Of a stretch of 64,000 bases of DNA, positions 43,068-54,495 are shown piece by piece. The notes under the pieces were generated by a model, which had not been told where the DNA came from, ran no database searches, and worked only from the letters and a program-made list of their open reading frames with translations. The position numbers and the translations under genes are program-made. Every line of letters begins with the position of its first letter. Position 1 is the first letter of the stretch. This DNA is from Aquatica leii (taxonomy: Eukaryota > Arthropoda > Insecta > Coleoptera > Lampyridae), in the NCBI GenBank assembly GCA_035610365.1, contig CM069432.1:280525482-280589481 (forward strand), read 5' to 3'.

Positions 43068-44010
43068 TCATGATCCAAGCAACGTATTTTCTATTATTTT
43101 CACTCTATTATCTTTGCAGATGAATGTTCGCCATTCTTCACAAAGAATATTCATTTTTCTTTCGCTAGATCTTAGACAAAGTCTGCATCTTCCACGTTTC
43201 CAAGTCACACGTGCTATTTCTAAAGTCTGAACTGTGTTTACATCAACTCCACGGCCTTGAATAACTTTCAAAATGCTTGATTTTTTTTTGGTATGCCAAG
43301 TTTCATATTTTTTATCTTTACCTAAAAAAACATTTGTCGTCTGCATTCAAGGTTCTGGTCCCAACTAAATTTTTTTATGAAATGAAATTATGAATGCATT
43401 TAGAACTGCTGTGTCTAACATTTCTATAAAGAGTCTAAACGGCTATCCTGCAGTTTAGCGAGTACAACTTTATACGTAGATATCACCATTATCAACGCCA
43501 CCTTTGCTGTTGTTATAATCCTCTATCACGGAAGGTTTTTATTGCTGTCCATTTCTTATGGAGGAATCGTTATACTGAAAAGACATTACATAAACCATTT
43601 TTCCTTTCTTCTTGTCAATCTTTTCAGTTCTTCCGGTATATCAGGTTTTTTCTTCCCAAGTGTTTCGAGCAATGTAGTTTTGTTGCTAAGTAAAAATTTA
43701 ACTAAGGGTACAGACATGAAAAAATTATGGGTGGTAACAGCACGCCATGTGTTGTAAAGTGATTCCATGAGATCTTTCGCAACGCGAGGACTTTACTTCT
43801 TTTCAGGTCAATTGCCAGCCAGTTTTCCTGTATACACTTAAAAATTGTATAAATAACTTGTTTTTACCTCTGCGGCAGCCCAAATTTTTATGCCATATTT
43901 TGTCATGTTTTTCGTATTTTGGTGTGATTTTCCGTTCCGGAACGTCTACTTTTCGCTACATCCAAAGTATTGCCTGTCATTTGGTTGTTTTTATGGATGG
44001 AATAATATGG
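43068..44010 (-). pseudogene. piggyBac-type transposase relic
   Basis: In the minus direction: a YGIKIWAAAEVKT-like block, VYTGKLAGN, KDLMESLYNTWRAVTTHNFF, PLVKFLLSNKTTLLETLGKKKPDIPEEL, and at 43068-43230 a C-terminal cysteine region (RGRCRLCLRSSERKMNILC). It is colinear with the fragment at 1-379, extends further downstream, and lacks the GVD..DQ part between. The Asp expected before NFF is His here (THNFF), so a catalytic-region residue has changed. Stops at several places. Confidence 0.7.
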
Positions 44011-45050
44011 GAGAAACAACAATTTTTCCGTTGACTGTGGTACGGTTTGTACATAATCATCTAACGTACGCGCCCGGTGAGGCTTTCATCTCTAAATATT
44101 CACACGCAACCTGTGTGTTGTCATTTGTTCTCTTTCAGCCTTGGATAGATTTAAACAATGTTTTCTATCATAATTTCTAACCGTCTAGGCGCTTTCTTAA
44201 TCTTACTTTATAATTATCACATCAAGACCTGGGATCCGCTCGCCAAATTATACTGAGATAGTTGCCAGCAATTAAGTTACGAGAAAATTCTCAGAACAAT
44301 GTATTAGCGGAATGAGCACTTACCATGAAATTTTACAAGCTGCTCATCAATTGTAATTGTGTCATAAAACAAATAAGATTTTTTATATGTTTCGACAAAT
44401 GTTACTTCTCGAATGACTGCTAATTTTTCTTGTTGCCTTTGCTGTTATCTTGTTTTATCATTGTAACATAAAAATATTTGCAGATTGAAATGAATCGATC
44501 GCGAGACATTAAAGCTGTGAACGTTGCTTTTCGTGTTGATTGGGAATCGCCAAACCCGAGCTACCCTATGGACCTGTATACACCATCAGAGTTAGGTCAT
44601 GTCTCTGCTCGGACGGAGGGGGCTTGGTTTCGTTGCCTGGTCTGCAAGGGAGTAAACCTCTGAAAATTTTTTTTATGTCAAGTTAAGAGAAGGCACCGAT
44701 GAGATGAGAGGCGGTGGGTAAAACCGGTCGCTAGTTTTTCTAACCATGGGAGTCGGGATACCCCATTGAACGTTGTATGCCTTGCTGTCATTATGGGAGC
44801 ACTGCTGCGGTTGACAATTATTTCTTCCCTTCTCGTGGGAACTACATAGCAACACTAGAAAAAGCAAAGGCGACTCCCACACCCCTAAATAAAAGTGGGG
44901 CACTAAAATCAGCCACCACGAATCCAAAAAAGCATGTTCTGTCGCGGTTCTAGATCATTAAAAAGGAGGAAAGTGACTTTATTAAAGACAGTCCCTTTAT
45001 AATATAACAAAAATTCACGCTTACGCGAGTCATCTGGTAGAAATAAAGAA
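44011..45050. other. Unassigned, possible 5' region of the following Jockey-like relic
   Basis: A short frame at 44478-44663 (61 aa, starting MQIEMNRSRDIKAV) has no family I recognise. The next 400 bp are more GC-rich than the flanks and lead into the ORF1 fragment at 45051, so they may be its UTR. Confidence 0.3.
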
Positions 45051-45215
45051 ATTGGGACAAACATCGGTGACAGTGACGCCACACGACAAGCTCAACCAGA
45101 GCAGAGGCGTCGTCACATGCAGAGACCTCCTGAATTTTTCGATCGAGGAGATCCTAGAGGGCATGTCAAATCAAAGCATTATGGAAATCCGTAGAATTAG
45201 AACACGGTGAAACGG
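45051..45215 (+). pseudogene. Jockey-like LINE ORF1 fragment
   Basis: SVTVTPHDKLNQSRGVVTCRDL, then SIEEILEGMSNQSIMEIRRI and a stop. The pattern V-x-P-H-x-x-L-N-x-S-x-G-V-V and E-E-I-x-E-G-x-x-x-Q is characteristic of the ORF1 region of an insect LINE group related to Jockey. Only this segment survives. Confidence 0.55.
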
Positions 45216-45639
45216 ATCTATTTATTTTATTTGTTTTTATTTACATGTTTGTTAGTCGATACTTTAGTTCACTGTGATATTTTATTCGTTACTTTGATTC
45301 TATCTAAATATATGTTGGTGTATATTTACGTCCACGTCAATATTTATTAATTTATTACCTTTCTTATAGAGAGCATAATACAATTTTAACGGATTAGTAT
45401 CACGATATTGCCACATGAAACTCTTATTAAGTAAATACAGCCCGTTTTGTATTTGTCTGCAAGAATCTCACATGAAATCGGGACAAGCATACTTTTTAAA
45501 AAAGTACGAAATAGCTAGATTGGATGCAGCGATAGATAAACAAGCAAACGGCTGAGTGGTGATTACAGTCAGATGTGACCCAACATACAAGCGATATGAG
45601 TAAAAATTACACATCGACTTACTTTGTATGTCTGCAACA

Positions 45640-47210
45640 TTTACTTACCTAGTTTCGACTGGTCTCTCGCCAATCTTCAAGACCTAATCTCTCAGTTGCA
45701 TCACCCCTTTCTGCTCGTTGGTGATTTCAATGCCCACAGTCTCATGTGTGGTTCCGATAAGATGGACGCTCGCGGTTAGGTCCTAGAACAATTGTTTATA
45801 AACAATTCCAACATATCGTTGTTAAACAATAGATCACATACATGTTTTAACGCTTGGTCAAGCAACTTCTTCGTTCTAGATCTTTCTGTGGAGTTTAACA
45901 TTCCTCACTCCAAATGCTCGCACTTATCAGTTTGGGTTGCTCCAGACGGAAAGAATCTGCACGACGAGATAATCGATCTCTACTTAACTGCTTCACGCTG
46001 CGTTGCTAGTTGTTTCAAAATCTCGGGGTGTAAGCAACCTCATCGAACTTCTGTGTTACGGGTAGACGACGTAGTAGTCGACAAACTGCAAGTAGTAGTA
46101 GTAGTAGTTTGCGGGTTATTTCGAAGAAGTCAGTAGCTCAAACCATCGCCACCACGACGTTCTACAAAAAATGAACCGTAGAAAAAGGTCTAGATTTTCC
46201 TACTGACGTAGACCCCGACTATAGCAGCCCATTTACAAAACACGTAAGTCGATGGTAAATAAAAGGCTTATTTGATGTATGGAGAGCAACAACCAGTTGT
46301 CTAGGTACCAGTCCGGTTTCCGTTCTAGAAGATTTTTTATAGACAATCTGGTACATCTAGAACCCTCCATAATGTAGGCATTCGATATAAAGCACCTTCT
46401 GACGGCAGTTGTTTTTTGATGTAGAGAAAGCCTATGACATAACTTGGGGATTTGGAATATTTGAACAGCTCTATAAGTGGGGTTATCGTGGAAACTTACC
46501 ATCTTTCCTTATGCCGTTTTTGAAGGGTACTTTAAAGCCAGTCAGAGCCAAGTATTTTCCACTTAAACTCTAGAGAACGGAATCCTGCAGGGCTCGACTC
46601 TGAGCCCCACTCTATTTGCTATCGCCATTAACGAGGTATGCGGCGAGTTGGAGCAGACTATCGGCCAAAGTATATACGTAGACGATATCGCCATTTTTGT
46701 ATCTGGTTCTCTAAAATCAAATATTAATTAAAGGATCCAGACTGCTATAAACACTATAGTAGCGACAGGAGCGAAGAGAGGTTTCATGTTTTCCAAAACC
46801 AAAACGACGTGCATACATTTCTGCCACTTACGCATTCCACATCACAGAATAACTACGTACAACATACAAGATTTAAAATTACACAAGCACTCAACCTTAT
46901 CAAATGCATATCCCGCACTAAGTGAGGCGGCCACAGGAAGCAACTTATATAAATTTTTGGTTCTCTCTAAGATCGAGTACGGCTTATTCATGTAAGGCTC
47001 AGCGGCCCAATCTACCCTATAGCCCATAGATATAATACATACTGCAAGGATCAGGTACGCCATTGGAGCGTTTTACTCAACACCTAGGCAAAGTTTTTAT
47101 GCAGAATCTGGTATTCCACCACTCACAATTAGGAAAACCATATTGAGACTCTCATGTATATATACAAAATTCGAATATGGGGGAGCAACAACTTGACAAG
47201 GTCAGCGTTG
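45640..47210 (+). pseudogene. Jockey-like LINE ORF2 relic
   Basis: Endonuclease: a FLLVGDFNAHSLMCGSDKMDARG segment, then ILLNNRSHTCF-like and LDLSVEF text in frame 45792-46136. RT: DVEKAYDITWGFGIFEQLYKWG, NGILQGSTLSPTLFAIAINEV, SIYVDDIAIFVSGS (active site YVDD), then CIHFCHLR and LSKIEYGLFM. Many stops and shifts; no single frame exceeds 115 codons. The motif order supports a Jockey-clade copy that is older than the LINEs with readable target duplications. Confidence 0.65.
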
Positions 47211-47253
47211 GAAAGAAACATAGAACCATCCAGACACGTCCGATATTTCTTTT

Positions 47254-47386
47254 CGGGTCCGGACATTAGGGCGCCGCCGATAGGGCGCAACTGAAAAGGC
47301 GCGACCGTTAGGACACCAGGACAATTGGGCGCAAGGACAGCTGGGCGCAAGGACATGAAGGCGCGAGGATAATAGGGCGCGAAGAC
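47254..47386 (+). repeat. 16-bp tandem repeat, left part (unit about NNNNGGGCGCGAAGAC)
   Basis: Nine degenerate units, e.g. AATTGGGCGCAAGGAC, AGCTGGGCGCAAGGAC and AATAGGGCGCGAAGAC. The array is split by the 7.1-kb LINE and resumes at 54474. Confidence 0.75.
47375..47386. repeat. target-site duplication, left copy (12 bp)
   Basis: GGCGCGAAGACA, identical to 54462-54473. It lies within the tandem repeat. Confidence 0.75.
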
Positions 47387-48774
47387 ATACAATTTAATTA
47401 CTCAATAAGCTTACAATCATCTTGATTGCAGCAGGCAGATGCACCGCCTTTCGGCATTCCATCTCCTCCTGAATCGGTATTTCAACAACAGATGATCCTA
47501 CATTTCAATGCTACTTAATCCTAATTTTTCTTAAAATTACATATAATTGATAACTAATCCTAACCTACTCCAGTCCCTCTGGTTGTAGCTTTCCGGATTT
47601 GCAGGTCGAAGTTAGATGCTCCTTTCGGTGTATCTAGCTTCGCTGCATTTCCTTCCAGCTCGTCCACTTACATGTTAACCTAACTAACTTATGCTAACTT
47701 ATCGGCTAAGTCAAAACAAAAGAAAACGAAATTAAATTAAAATCAATATAAAACAATGTAAAAGCAAAGCAAAATCAAGTAAGATTAATTTAATAAATAA
47801 AGGTGAATAAACAACTTAAATTAAAATTAAGTAAAACAAAATAAGAGCAAATACAACAAATGAAGTGAAATAAAACAAATAAAGTTGATAAATAAATGAA
47901 CATAAAATAGAACACAAGCTAACAATGAAATTAAAATACAAGTGAAACAAAATTAAACAAATAAAGTTGATTTAAATAAATAAACAAAGTAGAAACTTAA
48001 AGTAAAATAAAATAAAATACAAGTCCATTTTACTTAACCTAAGATCGTAGCAAAGTTGTCCCAACGCACTCATCACTGCGTAGGCCCCGTGGCCTCACTT
48101 CCGCACTTTGGTGTCCGCGTGACGCTACCCGCACTTAGCGTCCGTTCACGGCACTCTTGTCCTTTGGTGCCGTTGGACCCTATCAACACTCTACCATCTG
48201 CCTAACCTAACTTAATTTTATTTGACTCTCCATCGAAACAAGCAGCTACGACCGCGTCCCGTCTAGGCGGCGTGCCCCCCCTCAGGGTCGCATCCCTCAG
48301 GCGCAGATAGGGCAGCCCCTCACCCTGGAGAGGGCGACGATGTACGATTTTCGCAGCTCGTTCTCCGTCGAGTCCTAAATCTAGCCCCCCCGTCCCTTCA
48401 CCGGTCGCGTCCGCGGCGTTTCAGTTCGATCTTTTCTCGGGTAAGAAAAGATCTGGTGTCTCTCCCGATCGCGTCGGATAGCGTTGCGGTTCGGCTCCGT
48501 TAACCTACTTGCTTTCTTAAAGAGACCAGCCTCGCTTCATGCGTCCCGTCCGGGCAGTGCTCGTGCCCCGTTCCATTCGCTTGCGGTCGCGTGTCACGGC
48601 GTCGGCCGCACTCCTCTCCCTTTTGTGGGTGACGAGCGACACGATGCTGAGCCGGGCCCGTAAGAAAGCCTAAACCTAACCTATTCTAATAAACTTCTTT
48701 CCCGTGTTGCCCCGTGCACGCCGACCCATCCCTTTGTTAAATTATTGAAATTATTCCTACTTGCTATTTACTAA
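47387..48774 (-). other. 3' UTR and simple-sequence tail of the LINE
   Basis: 48010-48774 is GC-rich without a frame. 47690-48010 is low-complexity A/T-rich text built from AATAAA, AAATAAA and AAAGTTGATAAATAAA-like words, probably an expanded LINE tail. 47387-47690 is unassigned. Confidence 0.5.
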
Positions 48775-49281
48775 CTAAATCTTATCTATATTCGACGCGC
48801 CTGTTCCCTCCCATATGACTGTCCCGTCTAGTCCGCCCTTACCGCCCCCCCCCCGTTGTTGTCGTCGTCGTCGTCGTCGTCGCGCATTTTGCGCCCGTTT
48901 CTGTCGTTTCCGATCGCGTATTACTTCCGTCGAATCCGGTTTTAATCTATCGAGGGCGTTCGCGAACCGTTTTAACTCCCGCCACCATTCTTCGCGCGTC
49001 GTGTTTGGACCGATTTCTCGCGTGCTCGTTGGCCATGCTAGTCCGATACGTGCTAGCCTGGCGTCCGCGATTCCACGTTGCTGTTGCGTCAGTGGACAGC
49101 TGAAGAGGACGTGATGAGCGTCGTCTCTGCCTCCGCACTCGCATAGCTCTGTGTTCGATCTCCCGATGTTGTTCAAGTAGGCTTTGAAATTGCCGTTGCC
49201 ACTCATTAGTTGTACCGTGTTGCTTTCGAGCGTCACGGGTACGGACCTTCTTATCTCTAGCGTCGGTATAAACGTGTACAC
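48775..49281 (-). pseudogene. LINE C-terminal zinc region and Arg-rich tail
   Basis: Frame with ELCECGGRDDAHHVLFSC, a C-x-C...H-x4-C LINE C-terminal motif, then a basic tail of seven or more Arg encoded by a (CGA)n-like run, then Gly-rich text ending NIDKI. The run coincides with the microsatellite at 48855-48882 and the 10-C tract before it, so tail length is likely to vary among copies. Confidence 0.65.
48855..48882. repeat. (GTC)n microsatellite next to a C10 tract
   Basis: GTTGTT followed by repeated GTC triplets, with ten C at 48845-48854. On the coding (minus) strand it encodes poly-Arg and poly-Gly. Confidence 0.85.
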
Positions 49282-49997
49282 GTTTCTTCCGGTTCTCGCG
49301 TTTCTCCATCTCTCGTTCCATGCCGCGTTCGTTCGCTTGCGAAGTCGGTTTTCGAGATTCGGCTGTATTCAACGTCGATGTCGTCGGCTATGGCTGCCTC
49401 TTTTGCCAGTTGATCGGCTCGTTCGTTTCCTGCTGTTCCCGCGTGAGCTTTCGTCCAGCGGAACTCCAATCGCGTTATATCGTTCGCTTGTCTTATTAGT
49501 CTCCAGACCTCGAAGACCAGCTCCGTTTGCCTGAAGACGCTCGTCAGAGCCTCAAGCGCAACTCTCGAGTCGGATACGATTGCTGCTCTTTCCGGTACGT
49601 CCTGCGTCTGGCTCAGTAAATGCTGAAGTGCACCTCGTATCCCGATTAGTTCACATTGAAAGATCGTGCAACCGTTCGCCAACTTCATCTTTTTCGCGGT
49701 TAGTTCGGTGTCGTTTTGGAACAGCGCGAAAACTGCTCCCGCGTCTCCTTGCTCGAATACTGATCCGTCTGTGTAGTACCGCCAGGCCGGGATGTTTTCC
49801 TCTCCAAGTTGGAATCGGAAGGATCCCAGGTCTGCCGGGTGGCCCATCTCGACGGTTGCTATTTTCCCCTCTATCTCGCGTCCTACGTACCCGATGTCGT
49901 CGAGTTCGGTTCGCCCTCTGATATCTCGGTATCTCTCGATGCGTTTTAGCGTTGCGGTTTCCTGTAACAGTAAATCTATCGGCAGTAAATCGCTCAA
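49257..49997 (-). pseudogene. LINE RNase H domain
   Basis: All catalytic elements are in one open frame: WRYYTDGSVFEQGDAGAVF (Asp), FQCELIGIRGALQHL (Glu), AAIVSDSRVALEAL (Asp) and FRWTKAHAGTAGNERADQLA (His and Asp). RNase H after the reverse transcriptase is a mark of I-group LINEs. The domain itself looks intact. Confidence 0.8.
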
Positions 49998-49999
49998 AA

Positions 50000-51004
50000 C
50001 TAGTGCGGCTTCCGTAGAATAAATATTCTAATATTTATTAATATTCTCTGAGCGCTTAGAAGTTTACTGACGCTTTTTACCTTGCAACCTTCCTGCCATA
50101 TTTCGCACGCGTACGTTATGGCAGGTTGAATTGCTCCTTCGTATATCTTTCTTGCGGACCTACCTTTAAAACCCCACGTTAACGAGGCCGCCGAGCCGAT
50201 CTTGCCTGTAAGTTTTCGGCTTTTGTTGGCCACGTAATCAATGTGCGGGTTCCAGTTTAATCTATTGTCAATTAAAAATCCTAAATACATTATGTTTTCT
50301 TTGCAATATATCCTGCCGTGTCCAAGTACGAAAGTTGGCCTCTCTTGCTGTGGTCGTTTGCCGTAAAAAACCGCTTCGCTTTTCGCAACATTAAAATTTA
50401 ACTTTTGTTTTCCTGCCCAGTCGTTTATTTCTGCTAGTGCTTTGTTCGCAGTTGCTTTTAGTGCTTTAAAACTGTGCGCGTTTACGAGTAGCATGGTGTC
50501 GTCGGCATACCCCACGAGGGTACAGTTTTCCGGAAGTCTAATGCTGAAAATTGTGTCGTACACCAGTTTCCAGTAGACTGGTCCGGTGCAGCTGCCTTGG
50601 GGGCATCCTCTTTCCACTCTTCTGCTTCTCGTCTCGTTTGCCAGTATTACTTGGGCTCTTCTGTTTCGGAAGTAATCTTTTGTTATATCGGTTATTTCGA
50701 TCGGAATGTTTCTTCGCTTCATTTCCGCAATTATCGTTGGGAACCACGCGTTATCGAATGCCCCTTCGATATCCAGAGAGATCGCGGTGCAGTAATAATT
50801 TCTGGCTTTACTTTCCTTAACGAACTCAACCACTCGTCTTATGGCGTCCGTGGTTGTTTTTCCCGCCGCAAACCCGTATTGATCGGGATGAAATCCTCCG
50901 TCTGCTCTTACGTGGTGCTCTATCCGCGTAGCAAAAATTCTATCGAGGACCTTTCCGATCACCGGAAGTAGACTGATAGGACGGAAGCTTTTAGTTTCTA
51001 TCAT
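50000..51004 (-). pseudogene. LINE reverse transcriptase
   Basis: One frame of 334 aa with SFRPISLLPVIGKVLDRIFA, YGFAAGKTTTDAIRRVVEFV, ISLDIEGAFDNAW, GCPQGSCTGPVYWKLVYD (unusual SCTGP where many clades have SVLGP), GYADDTMLLV and the ENIMYLGFLIDNRLNW thumb. The upstream fingers part (around 51000-51400) is in another frame. The SC-GP variant is one I associate with LOA/R1-related elements; the clade needs a tree. Confidence 0.8.
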
Positions 51005-51724
51005 GTCTTCCTTCCCCGGTTTCGGGATGAACCTGATCGTTTGGATCTTCCAACAGGTCGGGAAGATTCCCTTCTTTAAGCATAGGTTGAACGTTCAAGT
51101 CCAGATGTGCGGGACTATCTCGAATGCTGGTTTTGCTGCTATCGGTGGTATTCCGTCGTGTCCGGGAGCTTTCTTCGGGTTCATTCTGCTCAGCGCTCTC
51201 GCGATCTCTCCTGTCGTGATTTCTTTATCACGTCGGGGTTCGTTATTCGTTCTTGGTTCGTCGTACGCTCTTCTTATTGCCGCGTGTTCGCGGTCGTCCT
51301 GTCGGTCGTCGCCGTCGGGGAAAAATTTTTCTAGTAAAGCGTCCGCCGTTTCGGCCGCTGTTGTCGTGTACGTAGCGTCCGGTAACTTGATGTTATTTAA
51401 ACCGGTTTTCCCGTTCTTTTTCCCTCTTACGACCCTGTGAGCTAACCCCCATGGATCTTTTTCTGCGTTTTTAGTGCAGTATTCTTTCCATTTTTGGGTT
51501 CGGGTGCTCTCTAGTGGGTCCTTATATTCCCTGCGGGCTTCTCTGTATTCCTCTTTCCTATCGTTCCTTATCTCGTCGTTGTATGTTCTTTGAGCTCTTC
51601 GTCTTGCTCAATTAGCTCGCTTGCGTAGTTCTGTCAATTCCGGGGTCCACCACGGTACGGTTTTCTTAAAATGCTTTACCGCCGGCATCGAAACTTCGCA
51701 TGCGTTTCTTATCGCGTCGTTCAT

Positions 51725-52540
51725 TTACTTAGCCGCTTCGTCGAGGTTTATCTCGTCGTCGTGACCTTCGAGCAGTCTTTCGATTTCGATTGATTTTTCC
51801 CGCAGGGTTTCTTCGAACCTGTCCCAATTTGCTTTTTTATAGCAGAACCTTTGGGTCTCGTTTTTTTGTTTTACGTTATTTCGCGTTTCCGTTTCCCACA
51901 CGATCATTTTGTGATCTGACAGTGTTTCCTTTGGGCTAAGTCTCCACTCGGTAACCTTTTCGTAATCGCGATCGGTGCCCATGGTTACGTCGACGTAACT
52001 CGTGCCCCGATGGCCCACAAATGTCGGTCCGCTGTCTTCGTTGTACACTACCAATCGCCTATTTTCTACGATATTTGCAAGTGAGCGCCCTCGCGCGTCT
52101 TCGATCTCGCCACCCCATAAAGGGGATTTCGCGTTAAAATTTCCGCCTATTCGTGCAACCGGATCGATGGCGTCCAGTGCCCTTTCCAGTTGCCCTAATA
52201 GGGTCGCGTCGTCGCCCGTCGGCGAAAAATAGACCGAAGAACGAGTCGTTACCTTTAGCGGTTCTCACTTCCGCTACCGTTATGCTGTCTGTTGACAAAT
52301 TTCCTAATAACGTTGACGTTATGCCGTCTTTGGTGTGTACAATGGCGCATTTGGGTTTTTCCGTCGCTCCCTGCAAAATTTCATATTCGCTAGGGAAGCC
52401 CGCGATTTTGTTGTATTTCACGTTTGGCTCTTGAATTAAACATATTTATGTCTTGACTAGGTTACCCGTCGCAGCTCTGCCCCGTCCCAAATTGATTTGC
52501 GCGAAGCGAAGAATGTCGTCTCTGTCGTTTTTGTTTTTTG
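51725..52540 (-). pseudogene. LINE ORF2 start and endonuclease
   Basis: Begins near 52540 with a DRPKNKNDRDDILRFAQINLG stretch, then FGLFFADGRRRDP, a broken GGNFNAKSP-like region and LIQEPNVKYNKIAGF. Frame 51725-52054 ends with TSYVDVTMG and LSPKETLSDHKMIVWE. These are the EP, DN and SDH parts of an APE-type endonuclease. At least two shifts separate them. Confidence 0.65.
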
Positions 52541-52599
52541 GTCTGTCCATGTTAATTTCCGTAGTCGATCATGTTCTTTAGGCTATAACTAATGCTGGC

Positions 52600-53946
52600 G
52601 AATCCTTGGCATTCGTTATCCCGCGGTGGATGTCTGGTATCGATCTGCTCTCTTCTTGTACGATTCAATCTCGTGCAGAGTGCGCACTTTACAGTTTGCC
52701 TGTCACGGCATTCACTTGAAGCATTGAATTAGCGAAAAGTGATCGCTCACGTCTGCTCCGCTCCATCCTAGGCTAATTCTCGTTCCTACTATTAGCTTCC
52801 GCAGTTCCGGTTTTACTTCGAAAACCACGTCGACGTAGAGGTTCGTTCCTCTGCCTCCTATTCTGTATTTTTCTCTTAGTGCTGCTTTAAAATTTCCATC
52901 GCCCCCCAGTTTCACTCCTATATCGCGGTTACAATTTACTATCATTTCCTTCAATCTGTCTTTATTGAGCTCCTTGCTTATTTTCTTAATCATTGCGCGA
53001 GGCAAGCTTCCTTTCATTTCGTTGCCGTTCAGCGTTTGTCCTGCAACTTCGTTAATCAGTGCGGCGAGGTTTTCGGAATCTTTCCGCGTTTTGCAACTCA
53101 CGATGACTCCTTTCTTTGTAGTTACAAAGTTCCTAACCGCCAACTTGTGTGTTGTTGGGTCGATTTTTTCTCTGAGCACGGTGGCCACTTGTCATCCCCG
53201 TTTCCTTTGCCGTAACGCTTACTTTATGCTGCTGTCTCTGAGTTTTTTGTGTCTCTTCCGTTCGTCCCGTATTCTCGGTTTGTCCGGTTTTTACCGCGGC
53301 CGAGTAGCTTCCGAGCGTCGTTCTTTTTGGGTTTACTGCGGTGGTCATTTTCTTCTCTGACGTTTTTTAATTCTTTGGTCACTCCTATCATTATCATTGC
53401 CCGTAGTTTGATTTTATGCATAGCCGCTCTTATTTGGCGTCTGTCATCTACCGTTATCGTGCTGCTATTGTTCGGCACTAAACTCATAACTATCCTGTAG
53501 TTCTGCATTAATCTCTTAACTTCCCGTTCTTCCGGGTCCATGTCCTCGACGTCCATCTTTGCGTTGTGTCGTTCCTGTTCTATGTCATTTCCGGGTTCCC
53601 TTTCCTCGCTCGATTCTCTGCTTTCCTTTTCTCTTAGTGCTTTGCTAGCCCTACGTTCTTTGGGGTTTTCCCTGACTGATTGTTCTCCTTTTCCTATTTC
53701 TTTGTCATTGTTTATCTTATTTGCCGCTTTCTTATTTTTCATGTTCTTTCTCCTTCCGGCCTTTTCCCATGCCTGTTCTAATTCCGATTCGGAAGTCTCT
53801 TGTCTGCTTGGACCTGGTTTTTCACTTAACGCTATCGTTTGCGGTATTTCGCTTTCGCTATCTTCATTCCCGCTTAGTTCCATGTCTTTTCTTATTTTAC
53901 ATTTTGACGCCGTCTTTAAAAATTCTTTTGCTATTAGTTTTGGCAT
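52600..53946 (-). pseudogene. LINE ORF1, charged N-terminus and knuckle region
   Basis: Frame 53224-53946 (240 aa, start MPKLIAKEFL) is acidic/basic and Ser-rich. A shift near 53190 leads to frame 52712-53188, with MIVNCNRDIGVKLGGDGNF and ISLGWSGADVSDHFSLIQCFK. After another frame change a knuckle-like CNDRQTVKCALC follows around 52630-52700. The arrangement matches gag-like ORF1 proteins of I/R1-group LINEs. Confidence 0.6.
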
Positions 53947-54461
53947 TTCTTATTCTTTCACCTCGGCGAACATTACCGGTGCGAGCGAAAGTCGCATTCC
54001 GCGCTATTGTTCGCGCACACTTTCTAATTAATTATTCCTACGCGCTTGTAATTATCGTTAAAATTTTCCGTTAAAATTTCTAAACACGTATACGAATAAC
54101 TAAATCTACCCTCAAAAATTACGGCAAAAAAGCCGTAAAACAATAAATTTGTGCAATCGTACTCACATTTTGTCGATCGTTTTTCCTTGTTTTTCTGTAG
54201 CTGTATTCTCGCGCTTTCTTGCGGTCGCTAGGTAACTTGACGATTTACAAAACGAAACTTAAATTAAATTAACTTTCGGTTTATAACGTCGCGAATTGCT
54301 CAAGTTTCCGATCACCCTTTACACGTTATCTGATTTTAAACTAATTTAAATCAAATACATTTAACGCACACAAACTAACAAAATTCACACTCTTCAAAGT
54401 GAAAGTACGCGTACCCGGTCGCGAGCGCGATGTTACCCGTGCCACTGCTGGCGCGCGAATC

Positions 54462-54473
54462 GGCGCGAAGACA
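54462..54473. repeat. target-site duplication, right copy (12 bp)
   Basis: GGCGCGAAGACA, pairing with 47375-47386. Confidence 0.75.
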
Positions 54474-54495
54474 GTAGGGCGCGGGACAAATAAGC
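54474..54495 (+). repeat. 16-bp tandem repeat, right part
   Basis: GTAGGGCGCGGGACAAATA continues the array of 47254-47386 in register once the LINE is removed. Confidence 0.65.

Larger units (their letters stand above)
47387..54461 (-). mobile_element. RNase H-bearing LINE (I-group), about 7.1 kb
   Basis: Sense order on the minus strand: ORF1 (53224-53946 and 52712-53188), ORF2 endonuclease (about 51725-52540), reverse transcriptase (50000-51004), RNase H (49257-49997), C-terminal zinc region and Arg-rich tail (48775-49281) and a long 3' UTR (47387-48774). Ends are set by the 12-bp duplication. Removing the insert restores a regular 16-bp repeat spacing. It is more GC-rich than the flanks. 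Frameshifts at about 53190, 52150, 51720, 51000, 49990 and 49270 make it inactive. Confidence 0.8.

Noticed and set aside
44478..44663. 61-codon frame as a host gene
   Set aside because: No recognisable domain; it lies between two decayed transposons and may be UTR or leader sequence.
47690..48010. AAATAAA-rich sequence as a satellite or origin
   Set aside because: No regular period. It lies within the 3' end of the LINE and reads as low-complexity tail sequence.
48240..48660. GC-rich block that at first looked like an rDNA fragment
   Set aside because: No recognisable rRNA core sequence. It is continuous with the LINE and sits in its 3' UTR position.
48815..49534. + strand Arg-rich and Pro-rich frames
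   Set aside because: Complement of the LINE RNase H and C-terminal region; the Arg runs come from the GTC microsatellite.
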